From Venturia oleaginea (lineage: Eukaryota; Ascomycota; Dothideomycetes; Venturiales; Venturiaceae): a DNA stretch of 64,000 bases. This document shows positions 22,972 to 35,316 of this stretch, in pieces. Position 1 is the stretch's first letter. Each line of letters starts with the position of its first letter. A program made the translations under genes and the position numbers. Location of the stretch: the NCBI GenBank assembly GCA_013176395.1, contig JABMLP010000018.1, forward strand, positions 868,001 to 932,000, written 5' to 3'. The notes under the pieces are model-generated. The model saw nothing but the letters and a program-made list of their open reading frames with translations, made no database searches and was not told where the DNA came from.

Positions 22972-24418
22972 ATGCCATCAAGACTCGAAGACTTGCTAGC
23001 CGAGCTGCTGGTTGTCATCGCCTCTAACCTGACCACTGTCGATTATGGCTGCGTTCGCCGGACATGCTCTACAGTTGAACAAAAGCTCTTCGACAACTTT
23101 GGAAGAGAGTTTTTCAAGAGGAAGCAATTCATGCTCAGCCACTCGAGTCTGCGAACCCTGATTGACATCTCCAACCACAAGGCCTTGAAACCCTACCTCA
23201 CGAAAGTCATCATCGGAACGAACTACATCCCGTCCTTTGAAAGGCTGCCTAGCCTTCTGCCTCCCATCCAGATCGCTTCCCATGACACTAGGAAGTGGCT
23301 GCGAGACTTGCACCTTGGCCAGCGCTACCTCATGGACCAAGGTTTGGACAGAGCAATGTTGACAGAGGCTCTTAACAATCTACCAGCGTGTCATGAAGTC
23401 GAGATTCGTGACTCCTACTTCCCAAGCCGGTATCGTGGCGAGGAGAGGTGGACAAGCTATGGTTCTACCGAGATCTTGAAAAGACTTGGACTAGAAGCAT
23501 GGATCTGGTGGCACGAGGACGACACCACGGCTCGGCGACATCATGTCTTTTCTACAGTGACCCATGCCATGGCCTTGTCAGCCAAGTCGAAGCAATACAC
23601 GGCCTTCATGGTCACTACTCGGCAGCATCAAAACGACCTTGGAACACATGCATTCTACCAGCCGAAGTTCGTCGATATTGCTGCTGCATTCAAATCCACC
23701 ACGACTCTGATGCTGCCGGTTTATACGCGTGAAACGTACGATCAAGATATGAATTACTTCGTCTCTTTTCTGCGCCTCTTCCCGAATCTAAACCACTTGC
23801 GACTGAATGGGACACGCAACACCGACACTAGCGAATGGATCAGCTCAACCAAACTTGGCTTGAGCTCTATCTCTTTGCGTCACCTGAGTCTCGGAAAGAT
23901 GCTACTGCTAACTGACGATCTGAACGATCTCCTTACTTCGTTGAAGGCATTGGAGTACCTAGAACTTTTTTATGTGAGCCTTCACCTTCACCTTCTCTGT
24001 TCACGATCAGACTGTGCAAGATTGATGTGCCTCGGAAGAGTGGAGTCTTGATCTAGAAAACCATTAACACTTTGATCAGGTTGAACTTGAGAGCTCATGG
24101 AGCTCCAGGCTTAGGAACATACAACTACCGCAACTGAAAGTCTTGGAGGCCAACATGATCGTTGTCGGACCTCGATTTGCCCGTAACAGGGTCGGCTTCA
24201 AATCATCGGTGGAAGCAATCGCCAATGGACCATGTGATCTTGCTCCTTCGATAAAGGTTCAGGGCCCCGATTGGCGGGACGAGTTCACAGGACGGCTAGT
24301 TGTGCAAACTCCTGCTTTCCTTGGCATTGGTGAGGATGAGAGTTCCGACGACGACTCCGATGATGATGATGACGAGGAGATTGACGAGGACGACATGGAT
24401 ATGGATGACGAAGGGTGA
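22972..24418 (+). CDS. F-box domain protein
   Basis: Exons 22972..23973 and 24080..24418 (106 bp intron, GTGAGC...GATCAG) give 446 aa. The N-terminus has an F-box-type helix set (LLAELLVVIASNLTTVDYG, then CVRRTCSTVEQKLFDNFG), followed by a long leucine-rich region (FLRLFPNLNHLRLNGTRN; LRHLSLGKMLLL; LKALEYLELFY) that resembles the repeat-like substrate region of fungal F-box proteins. The C-terminus is a strongly acidic tail of Asp/Glu ending DMDMDDEG. F-box proteins bind Skp1 and present targets to SCF ubiquitin ligases; the target here is unknown. The intron keeps phase 0 and continues the leucine pattern (VELESSWSSRLRNIQLP). Confidence 0.82.
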
Positions 24419-26878
24419 TCGTTTGAGGATCACGAAAGGGATGGAGGCCGCGTTGGAGGAGACATTCACGAAGCTATTATTCGAGAGAGTGATTCTCTGG
24501 GAAGTATCTTTGAGCTTACTAGCCAGTGTTCTCGTTGACTCGTGTCCATTCAAAATCTACTCAATTCACCTTCTCAATTCCAACTCGATATCAATACGAT
24601 TACCTCCGAGCAAATTGAGACTGACTTGCGAGCTCGTTGCAATTTTTCCCATCTACAAAACAGACCTTCTCCTGGCCCCCCCAAAAATTAAAACACCATC
24701 CTGTCGCACCATTCCGACAAGCAAAATTCCACCAGTATCGACACTGACCATCGCATCGTCTCTCAGTTTTCCTTAACATCGCTCGACCACACCGTCTAAT
24801 TCTCGCTCCCGGGGTCAACTACATCGCCTTCTCACATATCCATAATGATTCTGCTTCTCATTGTTCCACACCATGGCATGACAACTCCGCTCCAGGCACA
24901 CGTATCCGATTTCCCACCATTAGTACACCGCTGTTATATCGTGTTCACCTCGGCCAAAACGCTGAGGATATCTTTGAGAAATGTGAAATCGACACCGGCG
25001 GATACGGCGATGGCGAGGGAGGAGTCGGCATGTTGACCTGTTGTTGTTGTTGTTGCTGCGGAGGAATAAGTTGTTGAACCGTTGCCTGTGAAGATTTCTT
25101 TTGCTTCTGCAGCGATTGACTTACCGGCTCTCAGCTACCTCGTCTTGATCTAATCTTGAAGTCCTGGTAGTAAACGTTTCGAAACCCCCAGGTACTTTAC
25201 ACTAGCTGGAACGCGTCGTGACCCTGCGCCGCAGCGTCAGCAGGGGTGGATACGAAGTTGATATATTTGAGCGGGACTGAAAATGTGGCTCTGGGTTAGC
25301 TTTTGAGCTATTGGTGAACCCCCAGATTCTACGAGGCAAAGCTACTCCACTGCCCTTGACGAAGATTGGTGCATCATTCTATCGTGCCGCTTGCATGTTT
25401 CTGATATTTACATCCTTTACTCATACAATATCCAGTTGGGCCATAAGACTTAGTAGCACGACATGCCGTTTTCAAAGACCATCTATCACACAGTAAGAAA
25501 TATAAGATACCATCTGATATATCCAACAGCATGTTCGACCCTGACATCCGAGACTGATTCTTCGTCAAGATCAAGCATCAGTATCCACGGCCCCGGCGAA
25601 ACTGAGCATTAAATACATTTGCTCAAACGCAGTAGGAAAGATTGGGCCCTGAGTCTCCAAGGGAGTATTTCCATTATCTTGCTGCATGGCATTCTTGGCA
25701 CAGGTAGAGAAGGAATAGGTAAAACTTGGGAAATGAGTCTCACCTTCTTGCATCTCTGGATAATGCAGAGCGTACGGATAGGATATACAGCTGGATCCAG
25801 GCAGTGATGTTATTTTGTTCGGAATTGTGATATATCATAGATCAGTATTCCTGCTGAGGCTACGAGGAAGATCAAAAGCAAGACCGCCATTGGAATTGAA
25901 CAACAAGAGCAGCGACAAATCCCGCGGGACCCGAACCTTCGACGAGGCTTCTGGTGTTGATTTGTTCTAGAACTACGATAGCGCGCTCGGGCCAAATTGG
26001 GGTCCCTTATCAGAAATGCCTTGCTCGCATGACAACGGGAATCTCGGCATGGACGATTGCTTATTGATATTCCAAAGCTTCATCAAGGCCCCCTTCATCA
26101 AGGCCCCCTTCAAAGGGAACCAAGGCCCTCGGGTATAGCAAGAACGTGGTTGCTGGCGACAGAGAATTTGATCCGTTTCTCCGGCCTTTCATTTCCGAAG
26201 CATGGCGCAAGGACACTGATAGATGCTCTAGTACCTACCGGTACGTTGGAGTCCGGGTAATTAGTCCTAGTCCCAAGCTTAATAGCCTGTAGCTGTTAAG
26301 TCTTCGAGATCATAGGACATGATTTATTTAACTCTAGTACCCAGTAACCCAGAGAAGCAAGCGGTCCATCGGCATAACCATACCACTCTGGATCCCGCTG
26401 CCCGCTGGGGTTCGACTACGGTAAGAGCTGACGAACGATGCTTTCACATCTGAGGCCGCAGCAGATCTCTCCAGGTTCAGCTCAGATGTAAAAATAGAGC
26501 ATGAAGCGCTCAAAAGAACCAAAAACCACCATTTCCCGGGCCAAGGGTTTAGTATCGAGCCAAGTTGTTCTTGGTATTCCCCAAATTTTCCGTTTCAGAT
26601 AGATTGCCGTAATTGAAACTGGTTTGCGGTAGCGGAAAATCTTTGGACAATGTTTCAGGCTCGCAGGACGGAGTCTTGTCCACCTCCATAGTCCCAAAAT
26701 GGCTGTAAATTTCCAAGAAAAGGAAACAAATTACGGCATGAACACCTACAAGATTGAATAAAGAGGTTACGAAGATCAGCACCGACTCATTGACCAGTCA
26801 GTCGTTTCCCCTTTTCACGCTCCATTCATTACTCAGTAACTGGTTTCATTGTCATTCTTTAACTTCGAAAATCGCAAC
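24419..26878. other. 2.5 kb spacer; no gene recognised
   Basis: A minus-strand frame at 25810..25995 encodes one hydrophobic segment but starts at TTG and has no exon partner. A short GTT/GCT microsatellite lies near 25035 and a small direct duplication (TCATCAAGGCCCCCT) near 26080..26110. The final bases include the GH131 promoter. Confidence 0.4.
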
Positions 26879-27803
26879 ATGATCTCTTTAATCGGTGCTA
26901 TCGCCCTTGTGGGCGCCGTCTCTGCTGGACAGTGCAAAGCAGTCGTACCGACTTGCCCCATTGTGCTCGATGGGCGTGTTCCATCTACCGCAAACCTAGC
27001 GACTTTTGACACCAAAGCCTCCCCCTTCCTCGCCGACAATGTCAAGGGACCTCAGAAGTGGTCGGAGATTCTCAAATTGCCCAAGGTCCCAGCTTCCCGA
27101 TTCGATCTACCAGGTGGCCTACCAGTCGAGGTCGTGATCAATGACAAGTCTATCTTCACCCCCGGCGGCGGCAAAGCTCAACAGGGGTTTCGTCGAGCAG
27201 GTCTCATTCCAGCTGCCAACAACGGTACTGACGCCAGCACTGTTGGTGTTAGGACTTTCCATTGGAGTGTCAGACAGACTGAGAAGAAGTTGAACACTTC
27301 GCACGAGTACATCAATGTCTGGCTCGAGAGGGCAGATTACAATGGTAATCAGTTCAACTTCGAGACTGGCGCTCTGATCGGAAGAGAGACTCTCACCAAG
27401 AAGGATGACTGGAAGGTCTTGGACAAGGATAGCAAGGTCATGTGGTCAGGAGCAAAGGTGGATGGACAGTGGGAAAACTTTGCCATCACGTTGGATTTCA
27501 CAAAGAAGTATGTTCAATTTTTTCAATTTTCTCCCGATGATCCTGGAATTTCACGTGCTGATGAATTCCAGCACCACCCAACTCTACTACTCTGTTGGAA
27601 ACGAAGCTCTCAAGAGCGTGACTGGTGTGCTCCCGAACGACAATTCAGGCCGTGGACAGATGCAGATCGGTATCCTAAAGAAGCCAACTGGTAACACCAC
27701 CGACGTCGTCAACGCGGGGACACAGGAGAGCAACTTCGAAGAGAGCATGATATATGGGGGGATCTTCGTCGAGGATTCTGCCAATGGATGCGTTAGCAAA
27801 TAG
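26879..27803 (+). CDS. Secreted GH131-family beta-glucanase-like protein
   Basis: Exons 26879..27507 and 27572..27803 (64 bp intron) give 286 aa. An N-terminal signal peptide is evident (MISLIGAIALVGAVSAGQ). The body matches the GH131 catalytic module: CPIVLDGRVP, FDTKASPF, GFRRA.LIP, NGTDASTVGVRTFHWSVR, SHEYINVWLERADYNGNQF, the DFTKKNTTQLYYSVGN block across the intron, and ESMIYGGIFVEDS near the C-terminus. GH131 enzymes act on beta-1,3/1,6/1,4-glucans of plant or fungal walls. There is no cellulose-binding module. In members I remember, GFRRA is followed by Glu; here residue 108 is Gly (codon 27200..27202), so activity is uncertain. Two N-glycosylation sites (NGT, NTS) are visible. Confidence 0.88.
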
Positions 27804-28001
27804 TGTATTAATTAAGTCCGTCGCTTGATCGAGATCAATCGAAAGGGACACAGCAGCAAGGCGGAGCGTGGTCGTAATTTCCAACAGGTAGCTTTGCAAT
27901 GCTATGGTTACACTGCATATGCGTGTATTTTCGTGATACATACAGCCTTGTCCTATTCTCTTAAAATGGCCTCTGGCTAGCTACTTGATTGACTACTCAG
28001 A

Positions 28002-28418
28002 ATGGCTCCTTTTTACGATTTTTCCGAGGCCTTTGACTCTCTCTCGGCCTTTATTAGCACTCACAACATGAAAAGAGATGTGAATAATGATGTATCCGCA
28101 GGCGACGAGCTGGCTCAGATTGTCAGCACGATTGCAAGCATCAATGACAGCATCAATAAAGTCCACAGACGTCTTTCTGAGCCCGAAGAATCCTTGATCC
28201 CCACAACAGCGCAGCAACAGGTGGCCACAACTGTCTCACCACATCAACATAACATTCCGCAAGGACAAATCCACAGCTGGTTCGATGCAGGCGAACGCAT
28301 GATGAGGATGATGGAGGAGGAGAAGGATAATCAGCGACGAGCCGTGGATCAAATTGAAGATCGTTTCGAAGAGAAGAGACCCTGGTTAACAACTTCCCTC
28401 CCTAAGTGTCCGAAATAG
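28002..28418 (+). CDS. Small unknown helical protein
   Basis: A single open frame of 138 aa from the ATG at 28002, which follows a CAG-rich context. It is Ser/Glu-rich and predicted mostly helical by eye: DELAQIVSTIASINDSINKV in the middle and a charged Met/Glu/Arg helix (RMMRMMEEEKDNQRRAVDQ) near the end. No signal peptide, membrane segment or known domain. It lies between GH131 and the transporter without an obvious link. It could be a genuine small gene or a species-specific ORF. Confidence 0.45.
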   Translation: MAPFYDFSEAFDSLSAFISTHNMKRDVNNDVSAGDELAQIVSTIASINDSINKVHRRLSEPEESLIPTTAQQQVATTVSPHQHNIPQGQIHSWFDAGERMMRMMEEEKDNQRRAVDQIEDRFEEKRPWLTTSLPKCPK

Positions 28419-28917
28419 AGTTTTTGTTGACGTTAACTCGTAGTCCTACATGCCAGCAACAGATTCACGGGAAATGTTTCCGTCGACAGCATTTCCGTTG
28501 GTGCACGATGCACGGGAAGATGATCGATGATGAGCAAGGTACCTGTGGCAATAGTGCCGAGGCAAGTACTCACACCAGTGTTGCGCGATGCAACATGGTT
28601 CAATGCGGTATGTATATGCCGCAAAGCCAAGATGATATACAAAGCTGACGAAAGAGGCAGATGAAGAGGAGATTTATTGGATCAAAGTTGAGTGAAGCGT
28701 GATGATCAAAGGAGGGTTCTAAAGCTGAACAACACCGAATCTCGCACTCTCATCATTGGGTTGGGTTGGTAATGGATCTTCGATGATGAATCGACACTTG
28801 AGGGGACTGATTTGAGTTCGTACACTCTGATGATAGACATACAGTGGCAACATACTAGACCTAATCAAGCCACCTTCGCGATCGAGATAATCGCAGAGAG
28901 CAACTTCAGTCGTCAAC
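28419..28917. other. Spacer, nothing recognised
   Basis: Convergent 3' flanks of the small unknown gene and the transporter gene. The frames present are short and overlap on both strands without domain similarity. Confidence 0.5.
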
Positions 28918-30716
28918 TTAATTTACCTTTACAAACTTAGACTTTGCCCTCAACCTTACACCATACCTCATGAATATGAATGGCACAGGCAGCGCCAGCG
29001 CCGCGATCCCTCCCAAGATGCTCATCGCAGGTCCCACGCCCAGATTATGAAACATCGGTCTAGCAGCCAACGGCAAACCAGCAGCAAGGCAAGATCGCAC
29101 GAGCGTATTCGCGCTCACAGCCGAAGCCGCATAGAGTCGATACGTATCCACCAAGAAATTCATACACTGCTGAAAAATCGTGTTGAACCCAGCCCCAATA
29201 AATCCAGCCGCAACAACGGAAACGGGCCAGGGCGCTTTATCCGGATCAGCCGTCCATCCGAAGAGGAAAAGACCGATGACGAAGAGGAAGCCACCGATGG
29301 ACATTGGCAATAATCTTGCTTCTGGAACTGGTTTCCCACCTGCTTCTGCTTGCTTGCGTCTGTAATATCCTTGAAAACCAATATTGATGAAGACGGCGCA
29401 GAGAACGCCAACAAAGAGGCCGAAGAAGGGGAAGGTGGAGATGACGGGTCCCCATTTTCTGTGTTCCTGGTAGACGATGGGGAAGACTTCGAGTGTGGCG
29501 TAGAGGATGGCGTAGACGAAGGAGGCGTAGAGGGCTATACATGTCACCATAGGTTCTGTGATGAGCATACGAACGGGTCGGGTTAGATGTTTAGTGACGA
29601 TGGAGTTGAAGTCGATTTTGATGTCTTCGTGCGGGTGGTGGTATCTTTCATCGCCGGTTTCCTTGCGGAGGCGAATGGCTTTTTGTTTGAGTAGGAAGGG
29701 GCCGTATACTTCGGGGAAGAAGAAGTAGGTCAGTACCACGATGATGAAGGTCCAGAAGGCGAGAACATATCTGGTTTGTTGTTAGCTTGCCCATCTTAGC
29801 CACAATTCTCGCATGAGTATGTGTACTCAGATGCCATCGTGAAGAAGCTACTGAGCATACCGAACCTCTCATTGCCGGCCATTTCAACAACTGGGCCACA
29901 GTTCTCGCGAGAATAAACTTACTGGGTCCATCTCCAACCAAGATGAGGGGTGGCAGTCAAAGCCGCACCAATTATGGGCCCAAGCGTAGGTCCTCCTACC
30001 ACGGCGACAGCGTAAAACGTCACCGCTATGCCCCTTGCCTTCGGCTCATACATATCGCCCAGTGCTGCCGAAACATTGCTAACCGGCGCACTCCCAAAGA
30101 AGCCAGAAAAGAATCTCATGATGAAGACAGTCTGCGCATTCTGACTGACAGCACACCCAATACTAAATAACCCCAATCCAACCATGGCAGGCAACATGCT
30201 AACCCTTCTTCCCCAGATCTCCGACATGGGCGCCCAAAGGCACGGGCCGAACACATAACCCAGCATGTAGAGGGAGATGGCGAGAACGGAGAGCTCCTGG
30301 GACACGCCGAATTCCTCTGATATGGCTCTTTCAGCGGGTGCTATAATTGAAGATCCAAGGGAGGCGGCGAGAGCGAGCATGCCGAGTTGAAAGGTTATCC
30401 AGGACTTGTACTTTAATGACCAATTGAAAGGATTCATCGGATCGTTTTCTTCCCACTTGACTAGGAATGGATCGATATATTTTGCATCTTCTCTCTTCTG
30501 ACCCTTGGGTCCTTGACTTGGGACAGGATTCTCCTCATCATGGTGTGGTTGAATCGTGGAAATATCGTCGTTCTGTCCCGCCTTTTTCTCCTGGTCATCC
30601 ACAAAAGCCAATGTCGTTGTGCTGGAATCCGTGGTATCTCGTGGTTGGTCCGTCACCGTAGTCCTGCTATCGCGAAACTGATCTGCCATCATATCGTCGT
30701 GTATCTGGTCTTTCAT
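28918..30716 (-). CDS. MFS transporter, DHA1 drug/polyamine H+ antiporter type
   Basis: Exons 29923..30716 and 28918..29770 (152 bp intron) give 548 aa. After a ~100-residue hydrophilic cytosolic N-terminus there are about twelve hydrophobic segments. Typical DHA1 marks are PMNPFNWSLKYKSW before TM1, GYVFGPCLWAPMSEIWGRR after TM2 (motif A), MRFFSGFFGSAPVSNVSAAL, and VVGGPTLGPIIGAAL (motif C, antiporters). A central loop (LRKETGDERYHHPHEDIK) separates TM6 and TM7. The closest types I know are Tpo1/Flu1-like exporters of polyamines, drugs or small acids at the plasma membrane; substrate cannot be read from sequence. No biosynthetic neighbours suggest a cluster role. Confidence 0.92.
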
Positions 30717-32412
30717 CCGAGTCGCTGGATGAGGTACGGATCCTCATTGTCGAGGGAGAAGAATCCTCCTGATAAAATATTTGTCCAGCTTCTAGGAAAA
30801 CCATGGTGCTAGACCGCGGTAAGGGCATTCCTACAATGCCAACACGATGTCGCAAGGCGACCGCGTAGACCGACGACGTGGTCGCGATTTCGTGTTCTCA
30901 ATGCTTAATGGACGACCCGACTATATTGAACATCTGATCTTAATGCTCGGTGGTAATTTTCCCTAATAAATCGACTGTAGTAAGTACCTGCCCGGTCCCG
31001 GTTTTCTCAGTGCCCTCAATTACTAAAAATGGACTTTCTTCCCGTTATAGTGAGAGAACGCGACCAACACGACCAACTCGCTGCATTGACTACATCCTCG
31101 ACAGAATAAATATTCAGCATGGAGATTGGTTTCACGAGCATGCCCTGACTGATGACTTGACAAAACGTGGACGACTCGGACTCTGGTTTCAATGACAAAT
31201 AACTCTTTTGGAGGCGGGAGTAGCCGATTTCATTCACCAATCTAACCCGTCAACTATTGATGCAAAGCTGGTGTTTCGATCTGTTGCTCTTGGGAAAGAA
31301 GACGTTGAAAAAGGGTTCGGTTGCTGGCGGCACCAAAAGAAGCAGATCTTTGCCAATGGAACCAGCCGTTTTGGATGTTAGTCGATAACGCTTATGGTAT
31401 CATCTCCCAAACATCCTCCACAACCAGAAGCCGATGAAGATGTAGAGCAAGTCCGGTTTTACTGTTGGCGGCCATCGCCCATGCTCTTGTCCCTTACAGT
31501 ATATGCTTCACTATAAGCACCAAGTAATCATCATCGGCTTAAAGATTAGCAAGCAATCAATTGAAGCCATGTCCAAGTCGACAAACAAGAAAATGTGACC
31601 ATCAACTGTCACACGTTGAACTGCTTGCAAGCGGTCGAGACGGACTTCCAATCGAAATTCTGAAAAGCTAATAGCAAGTGCGAGCAATACATATTTGAAA
31701 AAACCGGTGAATCCATGGCTTCGCTGCGGATATAATTACCTGTGTAGTCGCACTGAAAGTGAACACGAAGTTCGTCAAACACCACGTTCCCAAAATTAAT
31801 CTACTCCACACAAACCACCCAAAGACAACGCTCTGCATCACAACCGCCCCTCTAATCTTACTCTCTCTACCTCAAAAGTGCCACTCAACATCCACCTTAC
31901 AAATGCAACACACCGTCTTGACCATAATCGAGACATACGAAATAATGTACGATAAAAGATAGTAGTGAAATGCTAAAAACAGCAGACTGGGTATATAAAC
32001 ATGAACAAAACGAAGCACAATTGATTAAACGCACGGTAGTATGGCCGGCTTTCCCCTCCTCTTATTTCCTCTGTCGATCGCATATTCATTTCTCATAGCC
32101 TCGGAACCTCCATGTCAGTGCCCTCTTGGCTATATCGGATGAATCGTTCTTCGTGGCCCCGTCCATGCGCACGTATCCTTGTCCTGCGGACTTTCTTTCC
32201 TCGGTGAGATGACGGGTGTGGTTGGTGTGATGTTTTGACCCTTGGGTGGATAGATGTCGAAGGAATGTCGAAGGAATGTCGCTCTATCCAGGCGGTTCAT
32301 CGAAAAGTGTGTCCCAAGTCGTGTCATTGTAGTGTAATGTCGAGCAATGTCGTGTAGCGCTCAAGCACTGGTGAATGCTTGCCAAAATGTTGATCCAAAT
32401 ACAAACTCCTTT
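30717..32412. other. 1.7 kb spacer, nothing recognised
   Basis: Holds the transporter promoter and the 3' flank of the GPI-protein gene. A short direct repeat (GTCGAAGGAAT, twice) occurs near 32258..32280. Otherwise only short frames without domains. Confidence 0.45.
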
Positions 32413-33852
32413 TCATCCCCCGACAATCAAGTTCCCCAAAATCAATCCCAAAGATATGACCAAATTGTTGCCCAACATGATACCACGAGTGGCAGCACCG
32501 GTCTTAGCCGGTACAACTGTGATCGTAGGTCTAGCAGCACCACTCGAATTCTGCGTGATCCTCGCAAGACCAGACAAATAATCCAGGGGCCCAGACGGCG
32601 CGGGTGTAATCTCAGATAGCGGCGGCGTCATAGTAGAAATAGCAGCAACACTCGAAGGACCGAGATGAAGACCCATCGGCCCAAGACTGACCTGCTGGCC
32701 GTCGAGAGTGATAGGCGGCCCACCAACAGTCAATGTCGCGGTGCTGAGAACCATGACTTGATGATCTGTGCCCGTTTCCCTTGCAGTGACTAGACGACCG
32801 TTGATATTGACGACGCAACCGGTGACAGGAGGACGGAGGGCAGACATTGTCAATGTTCCACCATCGACGACCAAAGCACCACCGGGCATCACGCTCACTT
32901 CAGCTGCGCCGCCCGCTAGTGTCGCTGCCGCGCCTCCAGGCTTGAGGATGCTGGATGCGACGACGATGTTGAAGTCTTTATCAATACTAGCGGTGTATGT
33001 TACTCCTCCTGCAGCAAACGTCGCGCCTTGGACAGCCGGTAGGATACGGGTAGGTTTCACTGTCGCGAGAGGAGCAGCAGCCCCTTGACCCATACCTGGC
33101 ACCATATTCGAACCAAGTGGATCTACTCCGACGGTAAGAATGGAGTCTCCTGGCTTCATAGTATGAGGGCCATCCAAGGCAGCCTCAGAGTGTACCATGG
33201 CCATTGGCAGGGGTGGCGCTCCCTTGGCAATCTTCGGCTGCGGCTCATTGGGGCCAGGCACTTCATAAATCTCGGGCGTAGTCGCAGGTACCGGCGGTGC
33301 AGCAGAAACTAGCGATGGTGTAGGCCACAGATTGGAGTCTCTGGTGTTATGCACCTGTATCAAGCTTCCTTGTAGTCCAGAGAGAATCGGATCTGATACT
33401 CTAGCAGCAGCAGGCTGTTTTGGCTGTTTTGGCTTGAATGGTTCAAATGTTACCATATCACCACCTCTTTCGTGCCCTGAGGTCGACCTTGCGGAGGAAG
33501 ATTCATTGGAGGACGAAGCTTGTGGTGGATTAGCTCCCGGGGGCAATTGTTGTTGCTTTGGCGCCGCTTTTGGGCTTGCTGGAACAGATGATGATGAACC
33601 ATTGAGAGATACAGCGCCCCCGCCATTTGAATGCCATGATTGATTCGAGGGAGAAGCCGGAGCTACCAGAGAAGGCGACTCGGAATGGGAACTTTCCAAG
33701 TGAGGTCCGGACTTGGCTACGCTGATATCTGAGCCTACACTGGCGTCAGCAAATATTTAATGGGCTTAGTTGGTGTGCTCAGTACCATCAGGTCGCGCGT
33801 ATACTGTTCTAGCGCATGTTATCGAGCATAAAATGGCAGCAGAGAGACGCAT
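32413..33852 (-). CDS. Predicted secreted GPI-anchored cell-wall protein
   Basis: Exons 33786..33852 and 32413..33734 (51 bp intron) give 462 aa. The first exon, MRLSAAILCSITCARTVYAR, is a good signal peptide and was only found by splicing upstream of the long frame. Next is a Ser/Gly/Pro/Gln-rich, probably disordered stretch (about residues 25-110), then a beta-rich domain with repeated short strand motifs (VTYTASIDKDFNIVVAS; GGALVVDGGTLTMSAL; VVNINGRLVTA; ITLDGQQVSLGPMGLHLG). The C-terminus is small residues then a hydrophobic tail (MLGNNLVISLGLILGNLIVG), as in GPI-anchor signals. Function is unknown; wall or surface location is inferred. Confidence 0.75.
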
Positions 33853-35316
33853 CTTGACATGGTGACGGAGCGAGAGGCTCAACGAGATCGCAAGGCATGG
33901 ATGGCTGCGGGCCAAACTAATAGGTCACAGTGACGGTGGAAACAATAACAGACATTGGCAGTATGACGGGCCCTAAATTCAAACCATGGACCAAAAGTAT
34001 ATGTTTAATGCGAAGAAGGGCTTCAAGAGCAAGCTCGTTGCCACCCGCGCTCCACGTCTCAAGAGGAGTACCTAGGCCGTCAAGCCCTCCAGGTACTTTA
34101 TCAGCATATTGGACAAGGGTAGTTTGGCCTGAGAACGGAATACTGCGACGCGCTTCGTTCGACGATTAAATTAATTCGTTTCCCTGTCACTGTAATATAT
34201 TGATGCGGAGGAGGGTAGCGAGAAAAACCTCACCGTTTGAAACAAAAAACACGACGCAGACCTTGTCATTTTCGCAATGTTCCGCAGCAGGAAGCTCGAT
34301 TTCCAGCCCTCTATAGAAGCAGATCAGCTGTACGATGAGCGCATGTTGCTACACGAGAAGGTAAGTAAATCTTGCCGGAGAGAAAAAGACACCGCGCGTT
34401 TTGAGCTCCCCCGACGTCGATCTCCACACCTACTATGGTATGATGGGTTTGAATGATAACGAAGCACGGATGGCAGAATCCTTGTACCTATGTATGGCCA
34501 GATCTACAGCTGTAGTTATCAATCCTTCAGTCAGAACGTCGCCGTAGATTTGAGAACGTATACTGGAAGTTTCGACGCTATAGCTACGACAAGGGTGCCA
34601 ATTAACGTTTAAAACCCATCATACCATAGTATGGAAAAATCCCCAGTGTCAATCGGAGAGAATAAACGTCCAGAAGCCGGTCTTGGCTCTTTGTTTCTCC
34701 GTACCGGATAGCCAAGAGTATGGTCATAGCCTCAAAGGCTCATAGTCTCGATCCATCTTCCACGGTGCTTTCATCGTTTGATGCCCAGCAACAGACGAAC
34801 GATTTATTCAATTCCGCAGTGGTGAATGCTGATAGGCTAGGAGCGATTTGGAAGGGAATTGCCCTTAGCAATAACCCGCATCACTGTTACCTTCACAGTT
34901 GCGGAGGGTAGCAGGAGCTGAACGACGACTTGGCTGACCTCGTGCTTCAGTCCCGGATGTACACCCTGCTCATTCCTAATATCAATGTTCAGCACGCTTG
35001 GTCGCGAACGACTTGTGAAGTCCTGGTTGTTGATGACTGCGAAAATGGAGGCATAAGAGTGAAGGGGACCTCGAAACGGAAATTCTTAGCCCTCAGATGA
35101 GATAGGAGACTTTCGTTTGTAGCAAGTTAACACAGAAATCCGTAATCTATAGTAGATGAATAAAACATATATCAAAGCCCCGTGCGGATGCGCAACCTTC
35201 AAGAAGCCGAGAGTGGACTTGCAACACAAGCTCATGGGATTCACGAGGCCAAGAGAATAGCCATATATGAACGGTGACAAAATGCCCCACGTTGTTTGAT
35301 ATATGTGCCACATGGA
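33853..35316. other. 1.5 kb spacer containing a MITE
   Basis: Promoter of the GPI-protein gene at the left, 3' flank of ARA2 at the right, and a 201 bp TA-flanked MITE (34431..34631) in the middle. No other gene-like frame was found. Confidence 0.5.
34431..34631. mobile_element. Tc1/mariner-type MITE with 18-bp terminal inverted repeats
   Basis: The left end CTATGGTATGATGGGTTT (34433..34450) is perfectly inverted at 34612..34629 (AAACCCATCATACCATAG). Each end is flanked by TA, the target duplication of Tc1/mariner/pogo transposases. The 200-bp interior has no coding frame. This is a non-autonomous miniature element; its TIRs do not match either pogo element in the window, so another family must have moved it. 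Confidence 0.88.

Noticed and set aside
25810..25995. Small one-helix membrane protein on the minus strand
   Set aside because: The frame begins at TTG, no upstream ATG or splice partner was found, and only one hydrophobic stretch supports it.
26380..26470. tRNA-like B box (GGGTTCGACTAC)
   Set aside because: No matching A box, acceptor stem or cloverleaf could be formed around it.
26879..33852. Secondary-metabolite or nutrient-use gene cluster (GH131, transporter, wall protein)
   Set aside because: There is no biosynthetic core enzyme or pathway regulator, and the genes look functionally unrelated.
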